In this document: positions 53,055-61,543 of the stretch, piece by piece
How the letters are laid out: every line of letters starts with the position of its first letter
How positions within the stretch are numbered: position 1 is the first letter of the stretch
Origin: Qaidamihabitans albus
GTDB taxonomy: Bacteria > Actinomycetota > Actinomycetes > Mycobacteriales > Pseudonocardiaceae
Assembly: GCF_016464705.1 (NCBI RefSeq)
Contig: NZ_JAEHOB010000004.1
Span: forward strand, 1-64,000
Direction of reading: 5' to 3'
DNA length: 64,000 nt
The notes under the pieces: generated by a model
What the model saw: the letters and a program-made list of their open reading frames with translations, nothing else
What the model was told of the DNA's origin: nothing
Databases searched by the model: none
Position numbers and translations under genes: made by a program

Positions 53055-54571
53055 CCGCCACCACGTCACTGCTCGATGCCCGCAGCGCCACCCTCGAGCG
53101 TGCTGCGGACCGCGACCATGCGCAGTGGCTCCAGCACATCGGCACCGCCGCGGGCTGCACCCAGCCCGTCCGTCTAACTGGGCGGCTGCACACCATCAAT
53201 CCGGACACCGGCGACATCCTCGCTACCCGCACCACCGCGACCATGCCCGACGGCGTGCTCTACGTCCCCTGCGGCAACCGCCGCGCCGACGTCTGCCCGT
53301 CCTGTGCCGAGCTGTACCGCGCCGACACCTATCACCTGATCAAAGCCGGACTTCTCGGCGGCAAAGGCACCCCCGAGACGGTTGCCAGCCACCCCGCCGT
53401 CTTCGCCACCTTCACCGCACCCTCGTTCGGACCCGTACACACCCGCGCGGTTGAGAAGAAGTCCGGACGCATCAAACCGTGCCGCATCCGCCGTGCCATG
53501 ACCCTGTGCCCGCACGGCAAACCCACCTGGTGCTCCCAGCGGCATCACGAGAACGCATCGTGTCTCGGTAAACCGCTGTGTCCCGAGTGCTACGACTACC
53601 CCGCCCACGCCGTCTGGAACGCCTTCGCCAGCGAACTCTGGCGCCGCACCACCATCACCCTGCGACGGCTTGTCGCCCGCCTCGGCAAGCACCACGGCGC
53701 TACCCTCGATGTCAGCTACGGCAAAGTCGCCGAATACCAACACCGCGGCATCGTCCACTTCCACGCCATCATCCGCCTCGATCGGCGAGACCCCACCGAC
53801 CCGGACGCCATCCTCCCGCCGCCACCCAACATCACGTCCGCCGATCTCGACCAGTTCATTCTCGATGCCGCCCGCGCCACCGCCTACCGCACACCGCCTC
53901 ACCCCGGCACCGACGACATCCCCGCCAGACCGGACGGTTGGCTCATCACCTGGGGCCAGCAACTCGTCAACCGGCCGTTGACCCGCGTCGGTGGGATCGA
54001 CATCACCGAAGAGATGGTCGCCGGATACGTCGCCAAGTACGCGACCAAATCGACCGAAACGACTGGTCACCTCTCCCGGCGGCTGACCAGCGAGACCATC
54101 GGCCGCTACGCCGACTACCAGACCCACACCGGAACGCTCATCGCCACCTGCTGGGACCTCGGCGCCAACCCGCACGACCCCGGTACTCCCGATGACGACC
54201 GGGCCTATTGGTACCCACCGGGCACCACTGACGAAGCCATCGCCCGCCAGCAGTGGCAGCACACCTACGGCAAACTCCGCCGCTGGGCACACATGCTCGG
54301 CTTCGGCGGCCACTTCACCACCAAGTCCGGCCGCTACGGACCCACCCGCAAGACCATCCGCCGCGTCTACCAGCGCAGTCAGCAAATCCTCCGCAACGGT
54401 GGTCACCGCACCGCCGAGCACCTCGACGAGGACACCACCCTCATCGTCGGTGACCTCACCTACGCCGGCATCGGCTGGCTCACGCTCGGCGACGCTGAAC
54501 TCGCCGCCACCTCCGCCGCCAAAGCGCGCGAGTACGCCGCAACCCGCAAGCTCGAACGTCATGCCGCCTAA
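53051..54571 (+). CDS. Replication initiator, RepSA-like HUH protein
   Basis: 506 residues. N-terminal cysteine pairs (CPSC, CPHG..C, CPEC) form a zinc region; HFH at 236-238 in GIVHFHAIIRLD is the HUH metal motif, and YVAKYATK (326-333) carries the nicking tyrosine. This is the rolling-circle replicase type of pSAM2-like AICEs, acting after excision. Coupled to the preceding gene by ATGA. Confidence 0.87.
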   Translation: MTATTSLLDARSATLERAADRDHAQWLQHIGTAAGCTQPVRLTGRLHTINPDTGDILATRTTATMPDGVLYVPCGNRRADVCPSCAELYRADTYHLIKAGLLGGKGTPETVASHPAVFATFTAPSFGPVHTRAVEKKSGRIKPCRIRRAMTLCPHGKPTWCSQRHHENASCLGKPLCPECYDYPAHAVWNAFASELWRRTTITLRRLVARLGKHHGATLDVSYGKVAEYQHRGIVHFHAIIRLDRRDPTDPDAILPPPPNITSADLDQFILDAARATAYRTPPHPGTDDIPARPDGWLITWGQQLVNRPLTRVGGIDITEEMVAGYVAKYATKSTETTGHLSRRLTSETIGRYADYQTHTGTLIATCWDLGANPHDPGTPDDDRAYWYPPGTTDEAIARQQWQHTYGKLRRWAHMLGFGGHFTTKSGRYGPTRKTIRRVYQRSQQILRNGGHRTAEHLDEDTTLIVGDLTYAGIGWLTLGDAELAATSAAKAREYAATRKLERHAA

Positions 54572-54607
54572 CAGAAGGAGACCGTCCCCCGGAAAGGAGC
54601 AGCACGA

Positions 54608-54823
54608 ATGCAGGAACGAGTCCACCAACCCAAGTGGCACACCGTCGCCGAGGTCGCCCAGATGCTCGGTTTCGGCGTGTCCAAGACCCGGATGCTCATC
54701 ATCGAAGGTGAGATCCGCTCGGTGAAGGTCGGCCGCAGCCGCCGGATCCTGCCGCAATGGGTCGACGAATTCATCGAGCGCCGAGCGAAAGAGGCCGAAG
54801 ATGAGTGGCCGCTCGCGCTCTAA
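54608..54823 (+). CDS. xis: Excisionase (MerR-like helix-turn-helix)
   Basis: 71 residues: WHTVAEVAQMLGFGVSKTRMLIIEGEIRSVKVGRSRRILPQWVDEFIE, the excisionase/MerR-type DNA-binding fold with wing. AAGGAG is ten bases before ATG. It overlaps the integrase gene by 23 bases, as usual for AICE xis-int pairs, and would bias recombination toward excision. Confidence 0.85.
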   Translation: MQERVHQPKWHTVAEVAQMLGFGVSKTRMLIIEGEIRSVKVGRSRRILPQWVDEFIERRAKEAEDEWPLAL

Positions 54824-56070
54824 CGGCGAAGGCTCGATCTTCCCGTACCGCAACGGATACGCAGGCTACGTCTGGGTCCGGACCCCGACCGGCAAACGCA
54901 AACGCAAGTACGTCTACGGCCCGACCCGCGAGATCGTCCACGAGAAGTGGATCAAGCTGCACCATCGGGCCAAGCAGGGCCCGGTAGCCACCAAGGTCCC
55001 GCGCCTGCGTGAGTACCTCGCGTACTGGCTGGACGAGGTCATCAAACCCAACCGTGCCCCGCTGACCTACGTCAACTACGAGTTGTTCGTCCGCCTCTAC
55101 ATCAACCCCTGGATCGGGGAACGACGGCTGGACCGGCTTCAGGTGCAGGACGTCCAGACGTGGCTGAACAAGCTGCCGCACGTCTGTCAGTGCTGCGCCC
55201 AGGGCAAGGACACCCGCCGCCCGCCGGAGAAGCGCCGCTGTTGCGCGATCGGCCACTGCTGCGAGGACACCCCGTCCGCCCGCATGATCGGTGACATCCG
55301 CGCCTGCCTGCGCCGTGCGCTGAACCAGGCCATCACCGACGAACTGATCACCCGCAACGTCGCCGCCCACGTCACCCTGCCGTCCACCCGCAAACGCAAA
55401 GGCAAGGCTTGGACCAGCGACGAGGCCCGCAAGTTCCTCGAGTCCGCCAAGGCCGACAGCGACCCGCTGTATGCGGCCTACGTCCTGATCCTGGTGCTCG
55501 GACTGCGCAAGGGCGAAGTGCTCGGCTTGATGTGGGACGACGTGAACCTCGACGCGGGGGAGCTGACTGTCGGCCTGCAGCTCCAACGTGTTCGGCGCGA
55601 GCTGTTGCATCGCCAGACGAAGACGGATGCCTCCGAGGACACGCTTCCGCTGATCGACGTGTGCACGGCCGCGCTGCAGGCCCGGAGGAAAACAACAGGA
55701 CGCGGACATCCAGAAAGCCGGGCAGGTGTGGCAGGGCGATGGCCTGGTGTTCACCACCCAGTACGGCACACCCGTCGAACCGCGCAACTTCAACCGCTCG
55801 TGGGATACCCGCATCCGCAAGGCCGCTGTGCCCAAGATCACCGTGCACGACGGCCGACGCACCTGCGCCACCCCCCTGGTGGACCTGGACGTCCACCCCC
55901 GGCAGGTCATGCGCATCCTGCGCCACGCCCAGTTCGCGTTGACCATGGAGGTCTACGCCCAAGCCTCCTCGAGCCGGACCCGGGCCGTGCTGAAACGACT
56001 CGGCGATAGTCTTCATGCGCAAGGCAGTACACCGTGTTCAGGGTCCGAACGTTCTGAAGGAACGACCTAG
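54801..56070 (+). CDS. int: Tyrosine recombinase (integrase), frameshifted in an A4 run
   Basis: N-terminal arm-binding part (GEGSIFPYRNGYAGYVWV), core-binding domain (LREYLAYWLDEVIKP...YELFVRLYINPWIGERRLD) and the first catalytic Arg (LGLRKGEVLGL). The frame runs to 56009 with nonsense composition, whereas the conserved end (VWQGDGLVFTTQYG, HDGRRT, LRHAQFALTMEVYAQ with the nucleophilic Tyr) is in the +1 frame to 56070. Removing one A from AAAA at 55689-55692 restores RRKQQDADIQ and a full 420-residue enzyme. Sequencing error, true inactivation or slippage are possible. Beside attR. Confidence 0.85.
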
Positions 56071-56080
56071 GGAGGGCCTG

Positions 56081-56443
56081 GTGGCCACGATCGCCTCACT
56101 CGCCAGATGTGCGGATTCGCACCTGGACGCCTACACCGACCCAGCCGGGTCATACGCCTTCCGAACATATGACCAGCTGTACAATTTCTCAGGCGGTCTC
56201 ACACCGCTTGACGTATTCGCCGCGAACTTGCTCAGCTTGCGCCTCGGCCACGGCGATGTCGTTCCGCTGTTCCGGCAGGGCTCGAGCGCGTACACGGCGC
56301 TTCGCGACAGCATGCAGCACGTACTCGACGCTACTGACGACAACGCGTCGTTTTGCGCGATCACATCGATCGATGCTCAGCCGTTCCGCTTGGTCCGCGA
56401 CGCGAACCAACGCACCGAGGCGATCCTTGATGGACGGCCGTGA
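56081..56443 (+). CDS. Hypothetical protein, first half of a split DUF6308-like pair
   Basis: About 120 residues from GTG 56081 after GGAGGG. YAFRTYDQLYNFSGGLTPLDVFAANLLSLRLGHGDVVPLF... Ends in a GTGA overlap with the next frame, which looks like the C-terminal half of the same family. Family name is tentative. Confidence 0.5.
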   Translation: MATIASLARCADSHLDAYTDPAGSYAFRTYDQLYNFSGGLTPLDVFAANLLSLRLGHGDVVPLFRQGSSAYTALRDSMQHVLDATDDNASFCAITSIDAQPFRLVRDANQRTEAILDGRP

Positions 56444-56703
56444 CCGTCTCCAAGGTGTTGCACCGCCTTCGCCCGAGTCTGGTGCCGGTGTATGACTCAC
56501 TCGTTCAAGACTTCTACGGCATTCGCAGAGACCCGCCCCGCTTCTACACAGCACTCCATGCCGACATGATCGCTAACGGCTCCCTGATCGCCGAATGGAC
56601 GAAAGGCCGGCGCACACCGGACGACCGGCCCCTCTCGGACCTTCGCGTCGTGGACATCGTCGTCTGGCACCACGTCCGCACCAACTGCGGGGTCTCGGCA
56701 TGA
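56440..56703 (+). CDS. Hypothetical protein, second half of a split DUF6308-like pair
   Basis: 87 residues: VSKVLHRLRPSLVPVYDSLVQDFYG...LRVVDIVVWHHVRTNCG. The KxLHRxRPxLxPVxDSxV block is the conserved end of a small family usually made as one chain. Here it begins as GTGA overlap; a one-base frameshift would fuse it to the previous gene. Sits between int and attR. Confidence 0.5.
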   Translation: MTVSKVLHRLRPSLVPVYDSLVQDFYGIRRDPPRFYTALHADMIANGSLIAEWTKGRRTPDDRPLSDLRVVDIVVWHHVRTNCGVSA

Positions 56704-56709
56704 GGCCTA

Positions 56710-56731
56710 CTGCTGTACTTTGCTGCTGTAC
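56710..56731. repeat. Right arm-type repeat (integrase/Xis binding candidate)
   Basis: Two CTGCTGTAC nonamers four bases apart, 49 bases from attR; 20 of 22 bases match 34566-34587 in the same orientation. In the excised circle the two arms would flank the core. Confidence 0.55.
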
Positions 56732-56780
56732 TCACGCAAAAGACCCTCTCCCGGCTACCGGAAAAGGGCCTCTGATCTGC

Positions 56781-56824
56781 GTGGAGCTGAGGGGAATCGA
56801 ACCCCTGACCTTCTCGATGCGAAC
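56781..56824. repeat. attR: 3' part of the intact tRNA-Ala
   Basis: Right copy of the 44-bp direct repeat; covers the tRNA from the anticodon loop to one base past the discriminator. The element's copy keeps the tRNA functional. Confidence 0.85.
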
Positions 56825-56854
56825 GAGACGCGCTACCAACTGCGCTACAGCCCC
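56782..56854 (-). tRNA. tRNA-Ala (anticodon CGC)
   Basis: 73 bases, starts GGGGCTGTAGC; acceptor GGGGCTG pairs with CAGCTCC with the G3-U70 wobble that identifies alanine tRNAs; D arm GCGC...GCGC; anticodon stem TCTCG/CGAGA with loop TTCGCAT gives CGC; T arm AGGGGTTCGATTCCCCT; discriminator A; no encoded CCA. It is the integration target of the element. Confidence 0.95.
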
Positions 56855-56908
56855 TGATGGAAGCTCGATGAGCATAGCAACCGAGCCATGCCCATCGAGC
56901 GAGGGGGT

Positions 56909-57736
56909 CTACTCTCCGACGGCCCGCCGGTACGGCAGCTGGCCGGGCTCGTCGAGCTCGTGGAAGGCGGGATCCTCGTCGTCCAGGTCCACGACGACGG
57001 CCTGCCTGCGCACTCGCGACGTCGGCACCGGCCTGCGCTCGGAGCCCACCATCTCCCGGCGCTCGGTGGGCACGACCTCGATGTCCTCGAGCGGGGACCG
57101 TTCCCGGGCGGGCGCGCGGCGAACGGCCTCGTTGTGCCTGGCGAGCCGGCGCTGGCGGATCTCCTCCTCGATGCGCACCTGTTTGCGCAGGTACACGAGG
57201 TAACCGACCAGCACGGCGTCGGCGACACCGTGGGCGCCCCAGAACATGGACCAGACGAAACCGGCGAGCACGCCGGTGACCACCGCGACCAGCAGCAGTG
57301 CGAGCACGACCCGCTGCCGGTGGACGTACTTCGCCCGGGCGGCGATCTCGGCGGCCTCGGGGTCGAACCCGCCGCGACCCGGCCGGTACTGGCGGCCGCT
57401 CCGGTCCTCCCTCGCCGACTCCTCGGCGGCCGTGGCGCGGGCCGGAGCGGGCTCGGGGTCGTCGACCTCGTCGTCAAGATCCTCGTCGTAGTCCTCGAAG
57501 TCCTCGTCCTCGATCAAGTCCTCGTCATCGGCAGACATCTCGCCGCCCCGCTTCGAGTTCTCGGACATGGCGAACTCCTTCCGCCACTCGTTGCGTGGGC
57601 TCCCGCTCCGCACGACCCGGGCAGCCAACGCGGAGTCGTTGGTCTGCGCGATTTCCTGGCGCTTGCGCGCGATCATGGGAACGAGAACGACAAGCCACGC
57701 CGCCGCAAGCGCGACGATGATCAACGAGCTTGGCAT
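56909..57736 (-). CDS. sepX: Division-site membrane protein GlpR/SepX
   Basis: 275 residues. One N-terminal helix (LIIVALAAAWLVVLVPM), a cytoplasmic Arg/Glu-rich linker with a very acidic stretch (DEDLIEDEDFEDYDEDLDDEVDD), two closely spaced membrane helices (VLALLLVAVVTGVLAGFVW and AVLVGYLVYL) and a basic C-terminal tail. This topology and its place next to the MoeA-like Glp gene match GlpR (Corynebacterium, receptor of Glp) and SepX (Streptomyces), which help FtsZ-dependent division. Syntenic with Rv0996. Confidence 0.85.
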   Translation of the reverse strand: MPSSLIIVALAAAWLVVLVPMIARKRQEIAQTNDSALAARVVRSGSPRNEWRKEFAMSENSKRGGEMSADDEDLIEDEDFEDYDEDLDDEVDDPEPAPARATAAEESAREDRSGRQYRPGRGGFDPEAAEIAARAKYVHRQRVVLALLLVAVVTGVLAGFVWSMFWGAHGVADAVLVGYLVYLRKQVRIEEEIRQRRLARHNEAVRRAPARERSPLEDIEVVPTERREMVGSERRPVPTSRVRRQAVVVDLDDEDPAFHELDEPGQLPYRRAVGE

Positions 57737-57962
57737 CTCCCGTCACCTCCCCCGACCCATTGCTGTGTCCTAGTGGAATCGCGCGAGTCGAGCCCCGCTG
57801 GAAACCAGCCTCGGTGCTCAACCCGACCACCGCACTCCCGCTTCCCACTCTGACCATCGTCACGCTAGTCACAGGAGTAACAGAAGAACGGGAGGCACGC
57901 CGGGTGAACCGGGGAAAGTGGTCACTGGATCCGGTGAAAAAGTCACGAACTGCCGACAGGGG

Positions 57963-58634
57963 TCAGGGCCGCGTGGCCAGCCCGGAGTCGACCAGCCGCT
58001 GGGCGAACCCATCTCCGGTCTCCTCCGCGGTGACCGCGAAACACAGGTGGTCACGCCAGTCCCCGGCGACATCGAGATAGCGCAGGAACAGCCCCTCCTG
58101 CCGGTAGCCGGCCTTGCTCAGCACGCGCAGGCTGGCCCCGTTCTCCGGCCGCACGGTCGCCTCGAGCCGGTGCAGCCCGGCCGCCGAGAACGCGTGGTCG
58201 GTCAGCAGCGCCACCGCCGCAGTGGCCAACCCTCCGCCGGCCAGCGCCGACGACACCCAGTAACCGACCCACGCCGAGCGCAGCGAAGCCCGGATCACAT
58301 TGCCGACCGTGATCTGACCGGCGAAGGCGCCGTCGACCGTGATCGCGAAGGGCAGGCACTGGCCGCGCCGCGCCAGCGACCGCAGCGACGCCCACTGCGG
58401 CGGCCACGACCACAGCGCGTTGCGCTCGGGCCACGGACCGACGGCGGTCGGTTCCCACTTCTCGAGATAGGCCCGGTCGCGCAGCCGGATCCGGCTCCAC
58501 TCGCCCGCGTCGCGCAGCCGGATGGGGCGCAGTGCCACCGTCCCGGCCGGAACCTCGAGGGGACCGAGTCGTGCGGGCCAGCCCGGATGCCGGGATTCGG
58601 GGCCGTGCGGCGCCCCATACACCGGTGTGGACAT
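57963..58634 (-). CDS. rimJ: GNAT acetyltransferase, RimJ-like
   Basis: 223 residues. RimJ/RimL-type fold: VALRPIRLRDAGEWSRIR, ITVGNVIRASLRSAWVGYWVSSALAGGGLATAAVALLTDHAF (acetyl-CoA loop), LHRLEATVRPENGASLRVLSKAGYRQEGLF. N-acetylates an N terminus or small amine; the target is unknown. Starts six bases after glp; syntenic with Rv0995. Confidence 0.85.
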   Translation of the reverse strand: MSTPVYGAPHGPESRHPGWPARLGPLEVPAGTVALRPIRLRDAGEWSRIRLRDRAYLEKWEPTAVGPWPERNALWSWPPQWASLRSLARRGQCLPFAITVDGAFAGQITVGNVIRASLRSAWVGYWVSSALAGGGLATAAVALLTDHAFSAAGLHRLEATVRPENGASLRVLSKAGYRQEGLFLRYLDVAGDWRDHLCFAVTAEETGDGFAQRLVDSGLATRP

Positions 58635-58640
58635 CGGCCG

Positions 58641-59924
58641 CTAGGCGCGCTGGGCCAGGAACGTCACCTTGACCTGCTCCCCCGCCGAAACCTCGGTGAG
58701 CTCGTCGTCGACGTTGATCAGGCAGTTCGCCTCGGCCAGCGAGGCGAGCAGGTGAGCGCCCGACGTTCCCAGTGGCTGCACCAGGTACTCCCCGTTGCTC
58801 TCGTCACGCAGCAGCTGCCCGCGCAGGAAACCACGCCGGCCCGCGGTGGAGGTGACCGGCGAGAGCAGCCGCGCGTCCACCATCCGGCGGTGCGGGTTGC
58901 GGGTGCCGCGGGCTGCCCTGATCAGCGGCCGGATCAGGACCTCGAACACCACGAGCGCGCTCATCGGGTTGCCCGGGATGAGAAACGTCGGCACCGAGTC
59001 GGGGCCCAGCCTGCCGAAGCCCTGCACCGAGCCGGGGTGCATCGCGACCCGGGCCATCTCGATGCGGCCGAGGTCGGCCAGCGCCGCGTGCACCTCCTCG
59101 CCCGTGGTGCCACCCGCGCCGCCCGCGACGACGACGACCTCGGACATGAGCAGCCGCCCCTCGACCGTCTCCCGCAGTCGCTTGGGATCCGTAGGCACGA
59201 TCCCGACCCTGCTCACCTCGGCACCGGCGTCCCGGGCGGCCGCGGCGAGCGCGTAGGAGTTGACGTCGTAGACCTGGCCGACGGACGGGGTGCGGTCGAT
59301 GTCCACCAGCTCGTCGCCGACGGACACGATCGACACCCGGGGCCGCGGGTAGACCAGCACCTTGGCCCTTCCGACCGCGGCGAGGAGGCCGACCTGCGCG
59401 GAACCGATGGTGTCGCCCTTGCGCACGGCGACGTCACCGATCTGGACGTCCTCCCCGGTGCGCCGCACGTAACCGGCGGACGGGACGGCCCGGTGCACGG
59501 CGACCTTGGCCTGGTGCCCGTCGGTGAACGCGGTCGGCACCACGGCGTCGGCCAGCGTGGGCAGCGGCGCGCCGGTCGCCACCCGGACCGCCTGACCCGG
59601 CTGGAGCCTGCGCGGCTGCCGTGAGCCGGCCGGGATCTCCCCGACCACGGGAAGCTCGACCGGTTCCTGGCTCGCGGCGCGCACGTCGACGCTGCGAACC
59701 GCATAGCCGTCCACCGCCGCCTGGTCGAATCCGGGCAGCGCGTGCTCGGCGACGACCTCCTCGGCGCAGAGCAGGCCCTGCGCCTCCGAGATGGCGACCC
59801 GCACCGGGCGCGGCCGCACGGCGGCGTCGAGCGCCAGCGCGAGCTGCGCCTCGACCGACCGGAACTCGGCGGCCGGTTCGCCGGCGCCCGCTGGCAGGGT
59901 GGTGGTCGGCTCGGGTTCTGTCAT
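58641..59924 (-). CDS. glp: Gephyrin-like protein Glp (MoeA family)
   Basis: 427 residues, MoeA domain order: N-terminal FDQAAVDGYAVRS, domain with RRTGEDVQIGDVAVRKGD, the MoCF-binding fold VSIVSVGDELVD and VVVAGGAGGTTGEEVHAAL, then FLIPGNPMSALVVFE. In corynebacteria the MoeA paralogue in this locus is a cell-division scaffold that binds FtsZ and GlpR; that role is more likely than molybdenum insertion here, given the glpR neighbour. Overlaps galU by four bases. Syntenic with Rv0994. Confidence 0.87.
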   Translation of the reverse strand: MTEPEPTTTLPAGAGEPAAEFRSVEAQLALALDAAVRPRPVRVAISEAQGLLCAEEVVAEHALPGFDQAAVDGYAVRSVDVRAASQEPVELPVVGEIPAGSRQPRRLQPGQAVRVATGAPLPTLADAVVPTAFTDGHQAKVAVHRAVPSAGYVRRTGEDVQIGDVAVRKGDTIGSAQVGLLAAVGRAKVLVYPRPRVSIVSVGDELVDIDRTPSVGQVYDVNSYALAAAARDAGAEVSRVGIVPTDPKRLRETVEGRLLMSEVVVVAGGAGGTTGEEVHAALADLGRIEMARVAMHPGSVQGFGRLGPDSVPTFLIPGNPMSALVVFEVLIRPLIRAARGTRNPHRRMVDARLLSPVTSTAGRRGFLRGQLLRDESNGEYLVQPLGTSGAHLLASLAEANCLINVDDELTEVSAGEQVKVTFLAQRA

Positions 59925-60826
59925 GAGCGGTCGGTCTCGATTCGTTCGGCCAGCCAGCTGCGCAGTGCCGGCCCGTAGTCCGGGTCTTCGAGCGCGAAGT
60001 CCACGGCCGCCCGCAGGAAGCCGCCGGGGTTGCCGAGGTCGTGCCTGCCGCCCCGGTGGACCACGATGTGCACCGGGTGACCCTCCTTGATGAGGAGCGC
60101 CACCGCGTCCGTCAGCTGCAGCTCGCCGCCCGAGCCGGGGGTGATCCGGCGCAACGCGTCGAAGACGGCCCGGTCCAGCAGGTACCTGCCGGCCGCGGCG
60201 AACGTCGACGGCGCGTCCTCGGGGGCGGGCTTCTCCACCATGCCATGAACCCGCTTGACGTCCTGCTCATCCGTCTCGGAGACGTCGAACACACCATAGG
60301 GTGAAATCTGTTCCTTCGGGATGTCGAAGGCGCACAGCACACTGCCGCCCTGGCGCGCCCGCACGTCGGCCATCCGGCTGAGCACGCCGACCGGCAGCAC
60401 GAGATCGTCCGGCAGCAGCACCGCGACCGCGGAGTCGTCGTCGGTCAGGTTCGGTTCGGCCTGCGCGACCGCGTGGCCGAGGCCGAGCGCCTCCTCCTGG
60501 ATCGCCACCTCGACGTCGAGCAGGCCGGGTGCCCGGCGAACCTTCTCCAACAGCGCGGTCTTGCCCTTGCGTTCGAGGGTCGCCTCCAGCTCCGGCTGGC
60601 GCTGGAAGTAGCTGACCACGGACTCCTTGCCCGGTGAGGTGACCACGATCATGCGGCTGGCGCCCGCCTGGGCCGCCTCGTCGGCGACGAGCTCGATACC
60701 GGGGGTGTCCACGACCGGCAACAGCTCCTTCGGTACGGCCTTCGTGGTCGGCAGGAATCTCGTGCCGAGGCCTGCGGCAGGCACGATGGCGGTTCGGAAC
60801 GTCTTGTGACTCGCGGCGCCCGTCAT
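59921..60826 (-). CDS. galU: UTP-glucose-1-phosphate uridylyltransferase
   Basis: 301 residues from ATG 60826; the open frame continues upstream only over the opposite-strand FCL gene. Nucleotide-binding GLGTRFLPTTKAVPKELLPVVD, EEALGLGHAV and VLLPDDLV, GGELQLTDAV and GGRHDLGNPGGFLRA. Makes UDP-glucose for cell-wall and trehalose synthesis. Divergent from FCL with a 24-base gap. Confidence 0.92.
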   Translation of the reverse strand: MTGAASHKTFRTAIVPAAGLGTRFLPTTKAVPKELLPVVDTPGIELVADEAAQAGASRMIVVTSPGKESVVSYFQRQPELEATLERKGKTALLEKVRRAPGLLDVEVAIQEEALGLGHAVAQAEPNLTDDDSAVAVLLPDDLVLPVGVLSRMADVRARQGGSVLCAFDIPKEQISPYGVFDVSETDEQDVKRVHGMVEKPAPEDAPSTFAAAGRYLLDRAVFDALRRITPGSGGELQLTDAVALLIKEGHPVHIVVHRGGRHDLGNPGGFLRAAVDFALEDPDYGPALRSWLAERIETDRS

Positions 60827-60850
60827 GGGCGCAAAGCCTAGCCTGGGGTC

Positions 60851-61453
60851 GTGCGTGAGACCGACAATGACGACCCCGGCAAGGCGGAGTGGCGCGCGCG
60901 GCTGACCGCGGAGCGCACCGCCATCCCGGCCCAGCAGCAGGTCACCGAGGCCAAGGCACTCACCGAAGCCGTGGCCGGCCTGGCGGCCGGCACCGTCTGC
61001 TGCTATGTCCCGTTCGGCCCGGAACCGGGCTCGATCGCCCTGCTCGACGTGCTCCGCGACCGGGGCACGCGGGTGTTGCTGCCGATCGTGCCGCCGCGGC
61101 GGGAGCCGCTTGACTGGGCCGAGTACACGGACACGTCGGCCCTGGTCCAGGGCCGATATCGCGGTGTGCTGGAACCCAGCGGACCGCGGCTGGGCGCCGC
61201 CGGGGTCGGCGAGGCCGACCTCGTGCTGCTGCCGGCGCTCGCCGTCGACCACCAGGGCGTCCGGCTCGGCCGTGGTGCCGGCTACTACGACCGGTCGTTG
61301 CGGTTCGCCTCGCCCTCGGCCGACCTGATCGCCGTGATCCGTGACACCGAGTTCGTCGAGCGGCTGCCGGCCGAACCGCACGACGTCAGGATGACGGCGG
61401 TGCTCACCCCGGGCAGGGGCGTTCTGCGGCTGCCGTACCCGGGCCGGATGTGA
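60851..61453 (+). CDS. 5-formyltetrahydrofolate cyclo-ligase
   Basis: 200 residues. ATP-dependent conversion of 5-formyl-THF to methenyl-THF. KAEWRARLTAERTAI at the start, VCCYVPFGPEPGS, the C-terminal LLPALAVDHQGVRLGRGAGYYDRSL (substrate/ATP loop), and LPAEPHDVRMTAVLTP. GTG 60851. Syntenic with Rv0992c. Confidence 0.92.
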   Translation: MRETDNDDPGKAEWRARLTAERTAIPAQQQVTEAKALTEAVAGLAAGTVCCYVPFGPEPGSIALLDVLRDRGTRVLLPIVPPRREPLDWAEYTDTSALVQGRYRGVLEPSGPRLGAAGVGEADLVLLPALAVDHQGVRLGRGAGYYDRSLRFASPSADLIAVIRDTEFVERLPAEPHDVRMTAVLTPGRGVLRLPYPGRM

Positions 61454-61499
61454 GACGCACCTCGATTGCGCTCGGGGAATGTCATCCCGCAGAATTGGG

Positions 61500-61526
61500 T
61501 TAGCACTCTCAGGGATTGAGTGCCAA
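61500..61526. promoter_or_regulatory. CIRCE element (HrcA operator)
   Basis: TTAGCACTC-N9-GAGTGCCAA, one mismatch from the CIRCE consensus (TTAGCACTC-N9-GAGTGCTAA). It is 17 bases before the start of the FmdB/Ruc gene, so heat-shock control by HrcA is expected. Confidence 0.85.
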
Positions 61527-61543
61527 TGCCAGAAGGAGCGCCT

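Larger units (their letters stand above)
34439..56824. mobile_element. Actinomycete integrative and conjugative element (AICE) in tRNA-Ala
   Basis: Bounded by a 44-bp direct repeat with one mismatch; the right copy is the 3' part of a tRNA-Ala gene. From the right end inward come a tyrosine integrase, Xis, a HUH Rep protein, small plasmid genes, an FtsK/TraB translocase, an SCO3933-like protein and an XRE regulator: the standard pSAM2-type order with integrase beside the tRNA. Cargo at the left is HsdRSM plus AIPR, with some AT-richer stretches (notably hsdS) compared with the backbone. The integrase frame is broken, so mobility is in doubt. Confidence 0.88.

Noticed and set aside
55689-55692. 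Programmed frameshift in the integrase
   Set aside because: The needed shift is +1 with no slippery heptamer or downstream structure; an indel is simpler.
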